DNA of 64,000 nt from Branchiostoma lanceolatum (taxonomy: Eukaryota > Chordata > Leptocardii > Amphioxiformes > Branchiostomatidae): NCBI RefSeq assembly GCF_035083965.1, contig NC_089724.1, positions 32,430,352 to 32,494,351 on the forward strand, read 5' to 3'. Positions 14,001 through 23,404 of the stretch are shown one piece after another. Under the pieces are notes generated by a model that was not told where the DNA came from, did no database searches, and saw only the letters and a program-made list of their open reading frames with translations. Numbering within the stretch: the stretch's first letter is position 1; the number at the start of each line of letters is the position of its first letter. Both the position numbers and the translations under genes were made by a program.

Positions 14001-17000
14001 CTTTAGATTCCAAGGTAACTTTTGTGTCATTCAGAGCAAACTTGCCATGTCCATCTGGGGGTACAATGAAGTTGACAACTTGACATTATGATCAACTACT
14101 AATCCTACTTTAGAGGCTTAACTGTTTGAAGGGAAATATTGGTAAACTATCTAATTTTTGGCTTGTTTGGGTGTAATTTTTATTTCAGGTGTAAATTTAC
14201 GTAACTGCAAGTGTCGGCAAGTGTCAGATCACTAACGCATTTAGTCTTTAACGATATGACTTTAGGTTCACACTTTTCCAACTACACTCGCCTGGCCGTC
14301 TGTTGACACATTGATATCCTTTTAGTGTTTCTAGAAATGATTCACAGCTAACGTCTTCGAAAGAGAGTAACCACGGCTGCATAAATCTGCTCTGTTTTGT
14401 TATTTTTTTAGACCAGTAACATTATTTATACTAGGGGTGGGTACCGTGTATTGGTACAAAAATTGTATTTTCTGCTGGTAAAAAAACGGTCTGGAAAAAA
14501 TCAGTCGACCGGAATTGGACCGATTAGAAAATTCATGGTACCAGGCTACCAGCACATAATAATGTTACCGGTCTAAGAAAATGAAAAACAGCAAATTTTC
14601 TTTCAAAGACATTAGCTGTGATTCATATCTAGAAACACTTAAAGGATGAGTCAACAGACGGCGAAGCGAGTAACCGTTATAGTTAGTATTGAGACAAAGT
14701 GAGAACTGACTTGAGGTTACTGTAGTGATCCGACACATGCATATACTGGTACACTTGCACTCATGTAAATTTACACCCGTAGTAAAGACACCCAAGCAAA
14801 CCACAAACCAGTTAACCGATATTTGTTTCCTTCTTCTGTGCCCATAGCCAACATATTTTAATTACATTTTTTTCATGAGAAACTAACAAGTGCTTAGTAC
14901 CGGTAGGATTCTTTGTTGATCATAATGTCTAGTTGTCATCTACATTGTACCCCAAGAAGGACAAGTTTGGTCTGAATCTCTTTTGTGAGATAAAAGTTCC
15001 CTAATGGAATAAAAAGTTACACGTTTTGTTACATCTTTGTTTCCTTTCTGCACATTAGTGAGCACTGAAAATAATTATATAATTCTACTATACAATTTGA
15101 ACATAATATGTAGAACTCACAGAGATCTGTAATTGTGTCTTGCTCTCCAAAATATGATGTACTGCTGCACTACTATAATCAGGTCCAGGTCCAGACCTGA
15201 ATTTTCTGTACAGGTACCCAACCTATTATATATACATGTACCACTTGCTGATAGCCTGTACTGTGAATTTTCTTATCGGTCCAATGACCAGTCTACTGAT
15301 TGTTGCCATACGACCGCCATCTTATGGCCTTCAGAAAGATCTGAGATTGGCCGGGGGCCGGGCGCATGCATGGTCAGCTATTTATACCTGCCAAACAGGA
15401 CGGCACGGCATGTACACTAATCTTTCTTCTGTGGGCCAAACATAGAAAATGCTGAACGGTTGCAAAATATTACAATGTAGATTGATATTTAACAATGCAA
15501 ACGATGTGCTAAAACAATATACAGTTTTCCTTTAAAAGTTTATGTTTTGTAATGAACATGAATCGTTACAAACGTATCGCTTGTACCAAAGTACAACACT
15601 GGGATATGTCGCAATGCATGACTGTTATGATCTATTATACCGCAGCAGGGGCATGGTATGGTAGTTTGGTTGGTTCGTATACTGCACTTCCCAAAAGCCG
15701 TTCCACATGTATATATTTGGGCATTTCCGCCGGCATCCGTGCTTGTATGCCCTGTCAGATCTTCATAAATGGCCATATTACATATATTACCACAAAATTA
15801 CACAAAAAGGAACTGATTTTGTTAAGAAAATGGACAAAAAGGTTACCAAAGTATGGTGCCGTGTAGTGAGATTGAAACGTTAGGTATCTTTAAAAATCAC
15901 ATCAGGACAACCAAGTCCCAGTAGCTCAGTTGGTAAGGACGTAGAGAATGTACGCTTGGTGGGGACTAGAAGGTCCCCGGTTCGAACCCGGGAACATTAA
16001 ACCTTTTCTTTTTCTTTTTTTTTTATTTACTTTTTATATAAGGAGGAAATATATTGGTTTTGCTGGCGTGTTCTTCATCTTTTGCATAATTTATGCAAAT
16101 TGTATTTCCCTAGAGATGCTAGAGATGTCATATTTGATCTGTAGGTGCCTTTAGGAAAGGTGAATGCACCACATACATTATGCTAATGAGTACCTCATTG
16201 GCATATTTCATGCAGAAACTTTCATTTCATTTCTTCCAAATGCGCCCCAGTCAGCTTTTTAAAAAGATTTCTTGAAGCTGATTTTGAAAACAGTTTATTT
16301 CATACCAAACTTCACAAAACTGAATAAAACTTTAACACTGCACTTTAACTAGGGTCTTACAGCAACTTAATTCTTTTTACAAACTATGGTTCAACCGTTT
16401 CATCCCCACCACAATGAGGTCGTATGGCCAGCTTTTTTTAGAAGCTTTCTTGTTTCCGGACCGTTTTTTTCTGGACCGGTCCTAACGGTACCCACCCCTA
16501 GTTACAGGTAACGTTGGGTAACATAAATTCGGGATTTTTCCGATAATGGTTGACTGAAATCAATCTAGCAGAACAATAAACCATCCCTTTTTTCTATCAT
16601 TCTGTCAGTATCATGTACTATCTTTGCACTAGTCATATATATGGTAGATTTTGTCTCTAGTTGTGCTGACACCATAATATTTCAACTTGAAACTACCGTC
16701 CGCCGCACGCACAATGACGGTGCTGTCGGACAGGTGTGAACATTAATTCGGGAGAGAAGATTCGTCTTGAATATCTTACCGATAATTACATTTTATACAG
16801 CAGCTATTCGTTCCATCCTTGGCTTGAGGAGAGTGCTATGGATATAGACGTGTCCAAGTAAAAAAAATACACGAAAAAACGGCCGTACCGCACACATCAG
16901 GCCTCCGGGAACAACCCGTGTGTTGAGTCGGTAGAACGCTACTCAAAGTTCACCCCCACCGTCATGGAAATTTGTACATTATTCATTGGGGCGTTAGCTG

Positions 17001-20000
17001 GATGCCGTAGAAATGGTAATACTATTATGTCCATGTGTTTCTGCTTGTGCTAAGAGCAAACTTTGAGGAAAATATCGCCATCAGCCCACTATCACACACA
17101 ACATTTAGACAAAAAAGTGTTCCTCGCCAACGTTTGTCGTCTGCCGAATAGCAGGATTCTGAGTAACAAATATGGCGGCGGGAAAATTCACCGTAGTGCC
17201 GTAGCCATTGGTTGTAGCAACAAAGAGGCGTTTTGATGATTAATCACACTTAGAGTCCAGTTGTAGGTTAGCAAAAGAGATTCTAATAAGTTGTATTGTA
17301 AATAATTGTGTTGAGCAGGAAGCGGATGTGACATTTGTCTATAAACCAGCGAACAACTATGTAGTATAATTCTCCCACGAAGCCCTCAGACTGTGACAAT
17401 AAGGGACGGAGAGTTTTTGACGTAGCTAACTTCGAATGCATGGTTATCGAAGCTTTTCAGACAGTGTTCTGAATACGTTAGTCTGTCAAGTTTGCATTTC
17501 TAGCGGTATTACTGATGTTGCATCTAGCACATATCCCTAAATACCCCGTTTTCGAAAAATCCCGAATTTAAGTACCCCGCGAATTTATGTTACCCAACGT
17601 TACTTGTACAGGTACAAGGTTTTAGGTATGTAGGCCTAGACCTGCACCTTTACCAGGTACTATGCCTAAACAAGCTTGGTCAATGATACTAATAGTATTA
17701 GTAATGTTATTGTAGCCATCTTTTCTTGGTTATAAATTGTCATGAGGATATACTTTTTTGAATGAACTGCAAAATTATCAAAATTGTCATCTTTGATACG
17801 GTATTTACTTTTTAAAATCATCTTTGTTCTATAAAAGTGGTGACCACTAGTGCTTAAGTTTAGTTTGTTCAGGTACAATACACCAGATGTTCAGGTCCAG
17901 ATCTGTACCAACAAACTGTTGTTGATAAACTTTACAGCTACTACTTGTACTAGGCCTACTTATAAGGTACAGGTACATGAATTAGGTACACAACCCTATG
18001 GCTAAGTATATGATTTTTCCATCAATTTTCTGATAGGAGTACTATTTTCCATTGATGACTCCAGTGTTAAAGGCACCCAGAGCATTTTATGAGACTTGAA
18101 AACGGGAAATATTCTAGTTCTGTAATCTTTATGAAATTGACATTTAATGCCACTGTTAACCACATTTGCGTTCAGATTTCTTATCAAAAGTGCGCAAAAC
18201 CGGCACAAAAATAATCTATATGGTGATCTTTTAGTTTCACCCGCCTACTGTAAATACTGTAGATACCATAGCCCCGCCCACCTCCGTCAAAACGTAGAAA
18301 TGCAAAATCAAAACATAGAAATGCAAATATTTGACGGACATACAGTCACTCTCTCATTGGCCGAACCGCTAATTGTGGTGGACAGTCAGGGTCAGTCTAT
18401 TAGGGCTTAGATTTTCTATCAGTTCTCACCACACAACGACATCGTGTCTTTGCTCATTTAATTTCGATATGTTATGGTATAGTGTTATTGAAACTTACTA
18501 TGCATAAGAATGACTACACATTTGAGTTTTTTTATTAAAGTTTCAAGCCTCATAAAGTGCTCTGGATGCCTTTAACACATGACGATCTTGCCTGGTCTGA
18601 GTTCTCAAGTGATTTTTCCTGACTGGCAAAGTTCGCAGCAGCCTGTGTCAAAACCTGTGAGAAAGAAACAGATGCATTAGGCTTGTCACCATGACAACAA
18701 GTATTTTCCTTATCAGAAATGAATCAGAATTACACTGGGTCAGCCAAGCTCTTGCAGCTGGTAACGTCTGACCCACAATAATACAGATAATCAAACGTAT
18801 AACTTGAACACAGAACCTTCAATAAATGGAAAACAATAGTCATACTGATTACGATATTACTGTAAATGCATTTAAGGCCACACCAATTTAATCTGTTGCT
18901 TCTTGCATTTTTTGCAGAAAAAAATTGGAGCGACAGGGCGAAAAAAAATGAAAAAAAATGTTTTTGGCAAATAGTCTGGGGTGAAGATAAGGGTTTACAT
19001 AACATGCAAAATAAGAGGATTACTAGTATTCAAGTTTCAGCTTTGTATGGCTCATTTTATGCAAATGCACCCTTTTCTTTGATCTAGTACTATAATTTAA
19101 GCAACAAAATTACCTTTCGCCATGTAATACATATGGATTGATATTGAGAAATAGATAAATGAAAAATTAAAACTTATGATCAATGTGACCACACTTTTCA
19201 GGTATGTGCAGGCCTTTATAATCTATTTGGTGGCTATTGAGTTTTACAACTGAACAAATAGTAAAATTGGGAGTTAAAATTTGTGAATGGGAATAGTGAC
19301 CCAATCTTTCTTTTTTTTCAAAATGTGTCAAACAGGACAGGCTATTCTGAGAAGCAACAAACTAAAACCAGAGGAGCTCTGGTTAGACCTCAAGCAAAAC
19401 ATTAGCACTGCTGCAGCTAAGGTGCTCGGGCACAAACGAAAGAAGAAGATAAAGGACTTCCTTTCAGAAGAAACCCTAGGTGTTGTGGAGGCAAAGAGAA
19501 AAGCCAGACTGGAAAGAAATCTCACGGAATGCAGACGGCTTAACTCTGAATGCAAACGCAACAAGCTACTCCGTAAGGCTTGACAACCTGGAGGAGGATG
19601 CAGAGACAGCTGCCCGCAAAGGTGATCAGGGCTCCCTGTACAGGACCCTTTATAAGGACCCTCTCAGAGAAATCAACACCACCTACTGCTTCTGCGAAAG
19701 CCATGGATGGAACCACCCAGACATCCCAGATATACAGCTGGCGCAGTGGAGGGACCACTTTTAGAGTCTGCTTAAGGTAGCAGCACACAGTATTTCGCCA
19801 CGACCCCCGGAGTCTGTGACGTAGCGGTAAAAAAATAGTGCGCCCTAAACCCTGAACCGTGTGTAAAAATGTTGACGTGAATGCCAGCGAGGCACGAACT
19901 TTACTGTATGGCAGTATGATAAGTGGGCTTTAAGATCGTACGAATGAGATTGTGAAGTTTTCCCGTATAAATGCGCGTGACCTTTGCGGCTGCCCGCCTA

Positions 20001-22955
20001 GGTGAATCGACTGCAGTTCCGTATGATCCCGCATGACCCCATATAAAAGTGGCCGTGAAATTGTTATGAAACCATAACTTTTTTTTTTTTCAGTTGTTTT
20101 GTAGATCGTACCCTTGACCCTACTATCCACGTCGATGTAGGTCACTTTGTGGTCCTTAACTATAGAAACCCCCATAGGCCGAAAACTGTGTTCTGCTACC
20201 TTCAACCGTCCAGCACCACCCCCTTCTCCCCAGCTGGAAGCGCTAGCTGACACGGCCATGGAGCATGACTCTGTCCCCCGATGCTAGAGGAAGTGGTCAT
20301 GGCTATACAGAAGCTTAAACCTGGCCGGGCCGCAGGGGCCAACGGCATTATCCCACAACTGCTGCTACACAGCAGACCAACAGTCGCAGGCCAGCTGCAA
20401 CAGCTGTTTGCTGCCATCTGGAGGAACGAGACCGATTGGCTGTTAGGAGTCATCCTCCCCTTCTGGAAGAAGGGACCCAAGGATGTGTGCAGCAACTAGA
20501 GAGGGATGACCCTGCTGACTGTTCCAGGGAAGATGTCTGCCAATGTCATCCTTGCGAGACTGCGTCCACTTCTCATCCGCAAGCAGAGAAAGGAGCAGAG
20601 CGGCTTCACACCAGGCCGCTCCACAGTGGACAGAATCCTGACCCTTCGACTGCTTGCTGAAAAAAGGTGGGAGTTCAGGAAACCACTCTACGCTGCCTAC
20701 GTGGATCTGAGACAGGCTTCAAAGCCCTCAGACTGTGTCAATAAGGGAAAGTTTTTGACGTCGCCATCTTCTACTGCATGGTTATCAAAGCTTTTCAGCC
20801 AGTGTTCTGAATACGTTAGTCTGTCAGGTTTGCGTTGCTGGGGCTATAACTGATGTTGCATCTAGCAAATATCCCTAAATACACCGTTTTTAAAAATCCC
20901 TAGTTTATATTACCCCGTGAGTTTATGTGAACTAACGTTATGCGGCCTTAAATATTGTGTAACAAATCAGTTGCGTTGTGTGGCGCAAATTTTAGAGCGC
21001 GCGCCTGTCAAACAATGGGACCCGGGATCTAATCCCGGGTTGTGCCCAGATACATGTCCGAACTTGCGCCCCGACATTGTGCCCTTGGGAAAGGCACTTT
21101 ACACGACTTTCCTCACTTCACTCAGGTGTAAATGAGTACCTAGCTCATCTAGGGTTAGGGACGTCCCTCGGATAGGATGTTAAATGGAGGTCCCGTGTTT
21201 GGGGAGAGCCACACCCTGCGCACGTAAAAGAACCCACCACACCTTTCGAAAAAGAGTAGGGGCATGCCCCGGTGTGCGATGGTCCAAATCCTTCTGTCTG
21301 GAGTTGGTGATTCACTACAAATCACTACCATTTTGGGAATGTTGACCATTGCCGAAGGTTAAAAAATCTTGTTTTTGATTCAAAATCAGACGAAAATCAA
21401 TGTGCACGCTGATGTCATCCATAAAATAATACTTGCTACATGGCCTTACGGCATCTATGATGTTTTTGTGATAGAACCAATAGAAGTTTATGACATATTT
21501 TCCCATTTTCGGTATGTTGACCATTGCTGGAGGGTAAAAAAAATAATTTTTTTTTGTGTTGAAATCAGACGAAAATCAATGTGCGCGGCCGCGCGCTGAT
21601 GTCACCCATAAAATCTACTTGCTGTGGCCTAATCTCCATCAACAATAATCTGTCGGGTTACATAAATCCACCACTTTGAAAAACAGTGAGTTTGAGAGAT
21701 CTCTAGATCAGCAACGTGGCGTTGCGGTGGCGCAGTTGCAGGGTGTTTGGCCCCAGAACCCAATCCAGGGTTCCCTGATTTGTCCCATTGACGTTGTGCC
21801 CTTGGAAAAGGCACTTAACACGACTTTCCTCACTTCACTCAGGTGAAAATGAGTACCTAGCTTCGGTTAGGGACGTCCCTCGGATAGGACGCTAAATGGA
21901 GGTCCAGTGTTTGAGGAGAACAACACCTTGAGCACATAAAAGAACCCACCACACTTATCGAAAAGAGTAGAGGTCCTTCCCGGAGTGAGTGGATCCGGAT
22001 CTGTCCGGATATGCAGCTTGTACTCTTCAGTACTAGTACAAACCTGGTGTGTTATGCCTTGACGTGGTTTACCAGGTATGCAATACAAACAAACAAATAC
22101 AAACAAGGATCCCCCAGATATGCACAGTTTAGATATACAGGAGTGCATCATACTGGGGACGTTGGGTTGCAGATCTGTTTGGACGTTACTTTTTTCAGGG
22201 TGGAGGGTGGATGGGTGGATGTCACCCTGCTGGTGGAATCATGTTACATTAGAGGATGATTGATAATAATACAGCATAGAATAATCATAGGAATCAATAA
22301 CAAACCAATCAGCCAACAGCGGCTTCCTGACATATTTTTTGCTGGAGCTGCGATGATCCTAGCTATAGGGGGTCCGGGGGCATGCTCCCCAGAGAAAATG
22401 TTGAAATCTTGACCCGCTGAAACATTATTTCCTGCGTATAAACGAGGAATTACTTAATAACGCTTAACGTTGAATTCAGGATGACAAATAACGCGCTTAC
22501 ATAGAATTGAAACGACCAGTAACGCTTCAAAATTAATATATCGATAACGTTTAACGTTAAATCAGAGTGATCCGGCTACGATTAACGGCGAATTAGAATA
22601 GTGCATAACGCTTAACGGAAAAGGGCATGCAGGCCCTCAATCCTGTCAACAGTCTCAGAATTTTGCACACTCAACACAATTTTCTACCTTTGACAGTATT
22701 ATCCTGTCAACAGTGCAAATTTTTCTACTGCTGACAGGATCATCCTGTGAAATATAAAGAGCCACTTCAGGTTTCCATGCTTCTCCTTCCCGGAAAATCA
22801 CCCCTTTTTGAGCAAAACGGTAAATATATATCTCTCACCTCACATGACCTTGACCCCCTTAGAAGCTGCCGACACAGTGACCCTGTATCATTTATGTTTC
22901 CTACAATTTTGTCCGATATTTTTGTTTTCGGGTCCAACTTCGGACTGGAAGTCAT
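5037..22955 (-). CDS. BORCS7: BORCS7, BORC complex subunit 7 (five exons)
   Basis: Joined minus-strand exons are 22955-22839, 18654-18592, 12800-12757, 11548-11528 and 5088-5037. They total 297 nt and encode 98 residues (human protein about 106). All junctions keep frame. Residues LLRGSRSCEVLTQAAANF and KKMSMIAAHLQFQADAIER match the conserved BORCS7 core (GSRSSELLGQAARN, KMAIITTHLQYQQEAIQ), and the end TDTLQDQLKTIQR matches the family's LQDQL tail. In known animals this small helical protein is part of BORC, which recruits Arl8 to lysosomes and couples them to kinesin. Acceptors follow strong pyrimidine tracts. The second intron uses a GC donor at 18591-18590, and exon 4 is a 21-nt microexon. 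The introns hold nearly all the transposons between 5 and 22 kb. The start is the first ATG of the exon that carries the conserved N-terminal region. It is head to head with TEN1. Identity comes from recalled family sequence, without a database search. Confidence 0.9.
6110..6772. mobile_element. 663-bp GGTTCC/GAGACC repeat, copy 1
   Basis: Starts GGTTCCGGGTCGGAGTT and ends AACTCTGGTCCGAGACC, an imperfect inverted pair. It differs from the copy at 7846-8508 at only a few positions. Open frames inside are repeat-borne and match nothing recognised. Confidence 0.75.
6773..7845. other. 1,073-bp segment between the 663-bp repeats
   Basis: No coding frame recognised. It contains a poly-C tract (6950-6966) and several CRE-like TGACGTCA cores (6797-6822, 7541-7562). 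Confidence 0.4.
7846..8508. mobile_element. 663-bp GGTTCC/GAGACC repeat, copy 2
   Basis: Same length and orientation as 6110-6772 (more than 99% identical by eye). GTAA lies on the outer side of each copy (6106-6109 and 8509-8512); TTAA lies on the inner side of each. Confidence 0.75.
8509..8895 (+). repeat. Tandem ~120-bp repeat with ATGCAAAT/ATTAGCAT
   Basis: About three units of gtaagggaaatataa, attatgcaaatgag, attagcataattt, gtgtattcacctttcc and caatatgacatcc. One more unit at 5975-6105 lies on the other side of the 6110-8508 insertion. Confidence 0.7.
9905..10135. repeat. SINE body fragment
   Basis: Shares gtgccctagtaggaaaggcac, cacctatttcctcac, gggacgtcctctcgga and acccaccacacttatcga blocks with the two better SINE copies near 21 and 22 kb. 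Confidence 0.6.
11528..11548 (-). CDS. BORCS7: BORCS7 exon 4, 21-nt microexon
   Basis: A 21-nt exon between a strong tttctttctccacag acceptor and a gtacga donor. It completes the Gln codon and adds ADAIER plus two bases of Ser, continuing the helix seen in BORCS7. Confidence 0.87.
11651..11822. repeat. GGTTCC/GAGACC element, 3' fragment
   Basis: Matches the last 170 bp of the 663-bp repeats (gcaaataaagggacaac, tcctacttttct, ccggtccgagacc) with moderate divergence. Confidence 0.7.
11824..12200. repeat. Dispersed repeat ending in GATRTCATCCATAAAAT
   Basis: Some 350 bp similar to 38232-38590 (cccagtgtatgggaaacct, gtgttagttactgtttta, gcgcactaaatttggagtct). Confidence 0.7.
12328..12727. mobile_element. 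MITE with AATAAAGTRCGCAC ends
   Basis: Left TTTCTCGAATAAAGTACACA and right GTGCGTACTTTATGCGAGAA are inverted. Two further aaataaagtacgca words lie inside. In BORCS7 intron 3 to 4. Confidence 0.6.
12757..12800 (-). CDS. BORCS7: BORCS7 exon 3
   Basis: 44 nt between a gcttcttttcag acceptor and a gtaagt donor. It encodes NLKKMSMIAAHLQF plus two bases of a split Gln codon. Another open frame (EFEENEHDSSTSTIP) exists but does not join to the neighbours or match the family. Confidence 0.88.
12801..13765. other. BORCS7 intron 2, nothing recognised
   Basis: No repeat partner seen elsewhere in the window apart from short words. Confidence 0.4.
15915..15992 (+). repeat. tRNA-derived SINE head
   Basis: An A-box-like TAGCTCAGTTGG and a B-box GGTTCGAACCC lie at tRNA-like spacing, followed by a T-rich tract. 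The rest does not fold as a complete tRNA by eye, so SINE origin is preferred. It lies inside the hAT-like palindrome. Confidence 0.5.
16055..16215 (-). repeat. ATGCAAAT-type dispersed repeat, minus orientation
   Basis: Contains ttgcataatttatgcaaat, tatttccct, gtcatatttga and aggaaaggtgaatgca, the complements of the tandem units at 8509-8890. Confidence 0.55.
16508..17603. mobile_element. TAACGTT-terminated DNA element, near full length
   Basis: Ends are GTAACGTTGGGTAAC and the exact complement GTTACCCAACGTTAC, with subterminal ATAAATTCGGGATTTTT also inverted. 1,096 bp, no transposase frame. The right-hand 200 bp recur at 1-226 and, diverged, at 20722-20941. Confidence 0.7.
18071..18571. mobile_element. 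TTAA-flanked MITE (piggyBac-type target)
   Basis: Ends AGGCACCCAGAGCATTTTAT and its near complement ATAAAGTGCTCTGGATGCCT are flanked by TTAA on both sides (18067-18070, 18572-18575). 501 bp, non-coding. It sits 20 bp from BORCS7 exon 2. The right half recurs at 2015-2245. Confidence 0.75.
18592..18654 (-). CDS. BORCS7: BORCS7 exon 2 with GC donor
   Basis: 63 nt, 21 codons (VLTQAAANF to ENSDQ), after a ctttctcacag acceptor. Reading past the exon reaches a stop only inside a MITE. Alignment to the family requires splicing at CAG followed by gcaaga, a GC-AG intron. The TTAA-flanked MITE at 18071-18571 begins 20 bp below the exon edge. Confidence 0.88.
18876..19366. mobile_element. GGCCAC MITE, one end lost at the non-LTR element
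   Basis: Begins GGCCACACCAATTTAATC after TAA and matches the reverse complement of 51365-51857 along most of its length. It ends near 19366 in GAGAAGCAACAAACTA and runs into the retroelement. Confidence 0.65.
19340..20722 (+). pseudogene. Decayed non-LTR retrotransposon (RT region)
   Basis: Fragment one (19360-19770) encodes the pre-RT region (LWLDLKQNISTAAAKVLG, frameshift near 19570, then YRTLYKDPLREINT). Fragment two (20203-20722) encodes RT palm sequence: AIQKLKPGRAAGANGIIPQLL, LLGVILPFWKKG, then SGFTPGRSTVDRILTLRLL and LYAAYVDLRQA. A TAG at 20497-20499 replaces the Tyr usual in SNYRG. The catalytic YADD box is absent: the copy stops at 20722 where a TAACGTT-type element joins. A MITE at 19774-20202 splits the two parts. 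It lies in BORCS7 intron 1, antisense to that gene. Confidence 0.8.
19774..20202. mobile_element. MITE inserted in the non-LTR element
   Basis: Terminal inverted repeats AAGGTAGCAGCACACAG and its near complement CTGTGTTCTGCTACCTT bound 429 bp without coding capacity. Removing it restores continuity of the retroelement. Flanks TTAA and TTCA may be a mutated 4-bp duplication. Confidence 0.65.
20722..20941. repeat. TAACGTT-element, right end copy, diverged
   Basis: Matches 17384-17603 (ccctcagactgtg, cagtgttctgaatacgttag) with many substitutions. It abuts the truncated non-LTR RT frame. Confidence 0.7.
20965..21290 (+). repeat. tRNA-derived SINE
   Basis: A tRNA-like head (tgtggcgcaaattttagagc, ggatctaatccc) leads to aaggcactttacacgac, ctcaggtgtaaatgagtacc and acccaccacacctttcga. 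Confidence 0.65.
21320..21640. repeat. Two copies of the GATGTCATCCATAAAAT repeat end
   Basis: 21330-21450 and 21500-21635 each contain gttgaccattgc, aatcagacgaaaatcaatgtg, gatgtcatccataaaat and a tggcct end. Others lie at 46180-46320, 61485-61510 and 63590-63682. Confidence 0.6.
21718..22010 (+). repeat. tRNA-derived SINE
   Basis: Head gttgcggtggcgcagttgc, then aaggcacttaacacgac, gaaaatgagtacctagc, agggacgtccctcgga and cacacttatcgaaaag. Closely related to 20965-21290. Confidence 0.7.
22440..22638. repeat. Degenerate taacgcttaacg array ending in CATGCAGGCCCT
   Basis: Repeated words taacgcttaacg, taacgtttaacg and aacgcttaacggaa lead into gggcatgcaggccct, the terminus of the element at 23728-23939. 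The other end is not clear. Confidence 0.55.
22640..22750. repeat. CCTGTCAACAG hairpin repeats, diverged
   Basis: Several copies of atcctgtcaacagt and complement ctgctgacaggat, like those at 46995-47160. Confidence 0.55.
22839..22955 (-). CDS. BORCS7: BORCS7 exon 1 (coding start)
   Basis: 117 nt, 39 codons, ending GAG before a gtgaga donor (22838-22833). It encodes the N-terminal KISDKIVGNIN and LCRQLLRGSRSCE segments. The GSRS motif sits exactly at the exon end, as expected from alignment with vertebrate BORCS7. Confidence 0.9.
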
Positions 22956-23404
22956 CTTGGGTCATTGGCCACAACAACGTCAGCTGTAAATCGGCCCAGT
23001 CGTTACTGTCGTAAACTAGTCTTTAAGTTAATGTTTAAAATGCTAACTTATAGTTCGCCAAAAACGTATCAAGATTTCCACAACTGCAATACATTTATGT
23101 ATTACAGGCGCATAAAAAGCAGAATTTTTGGTCGATATTATCTTTTAACGTTAAATTGATGGTACGTTTGCGGCAATTTAGGGACTAGCCATTATTGGAT
23201 GGATTTACCACCACCACTTGTCATATACATGTATTTGATCCGTTTGTCAAAATCCTATGTACACCTGTAAGTTTTTAAAATATTTTTTCAAAATACTGTG
23301 AACAAGAAACGGTGATTTCCTTTAAAATTATGGTATCACCAACGCTTACAAAGAGCCGCTGCTGCAATTGAGTCCATTGCTGCACAGTCCCAAAAACCTA
23401 CAAG
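22956..23404. promoter_or_regulatory. Divergent intergenic region between BORCS7 and TEN1
   Basis: 449 bp separate the two start codons of genes on opposite strands, so both promoters must lie here or in 5' UTRs. No TATA box is evident. The TEN1 start codon sits in a CAAGATGGCG context, typical of TATA-less housekeeping promoters. The sharing of regulation is inferred from the spacing only. Confidence 0.5.

Larger units (their letters stand above)
13774..16500. mobile_element. hAT-like nested palindromic element with 8-bp target duplication
   Basis: Ends TAGGGATGGGTACCGGTAC and CGGTACCCACCCCTA are inverted. The flanks are an exact 8-bp repeat, GTTACAGG (13766-13773 and 16501-16508). Inside, 13774-14400 and 14570-15225 are imperfect inverted copies of each other (for example cgtctgttgac and gtgtttctaga blocks), so the left half folds into a hairpin. 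A second TAGGGGTGGGTACC terminus lies at 14432. No transposase frame. An 8-bp duplication and a TAGGGRTGGG end fit hAT elements. Confidence 0.75.

Noticed and set aside
15915..15992. Functional tRNA gene
   Set aside because: A and B boxes are present but the acceptor stem and variable region do not pair, and a T-rich tail follows inside a transposon.
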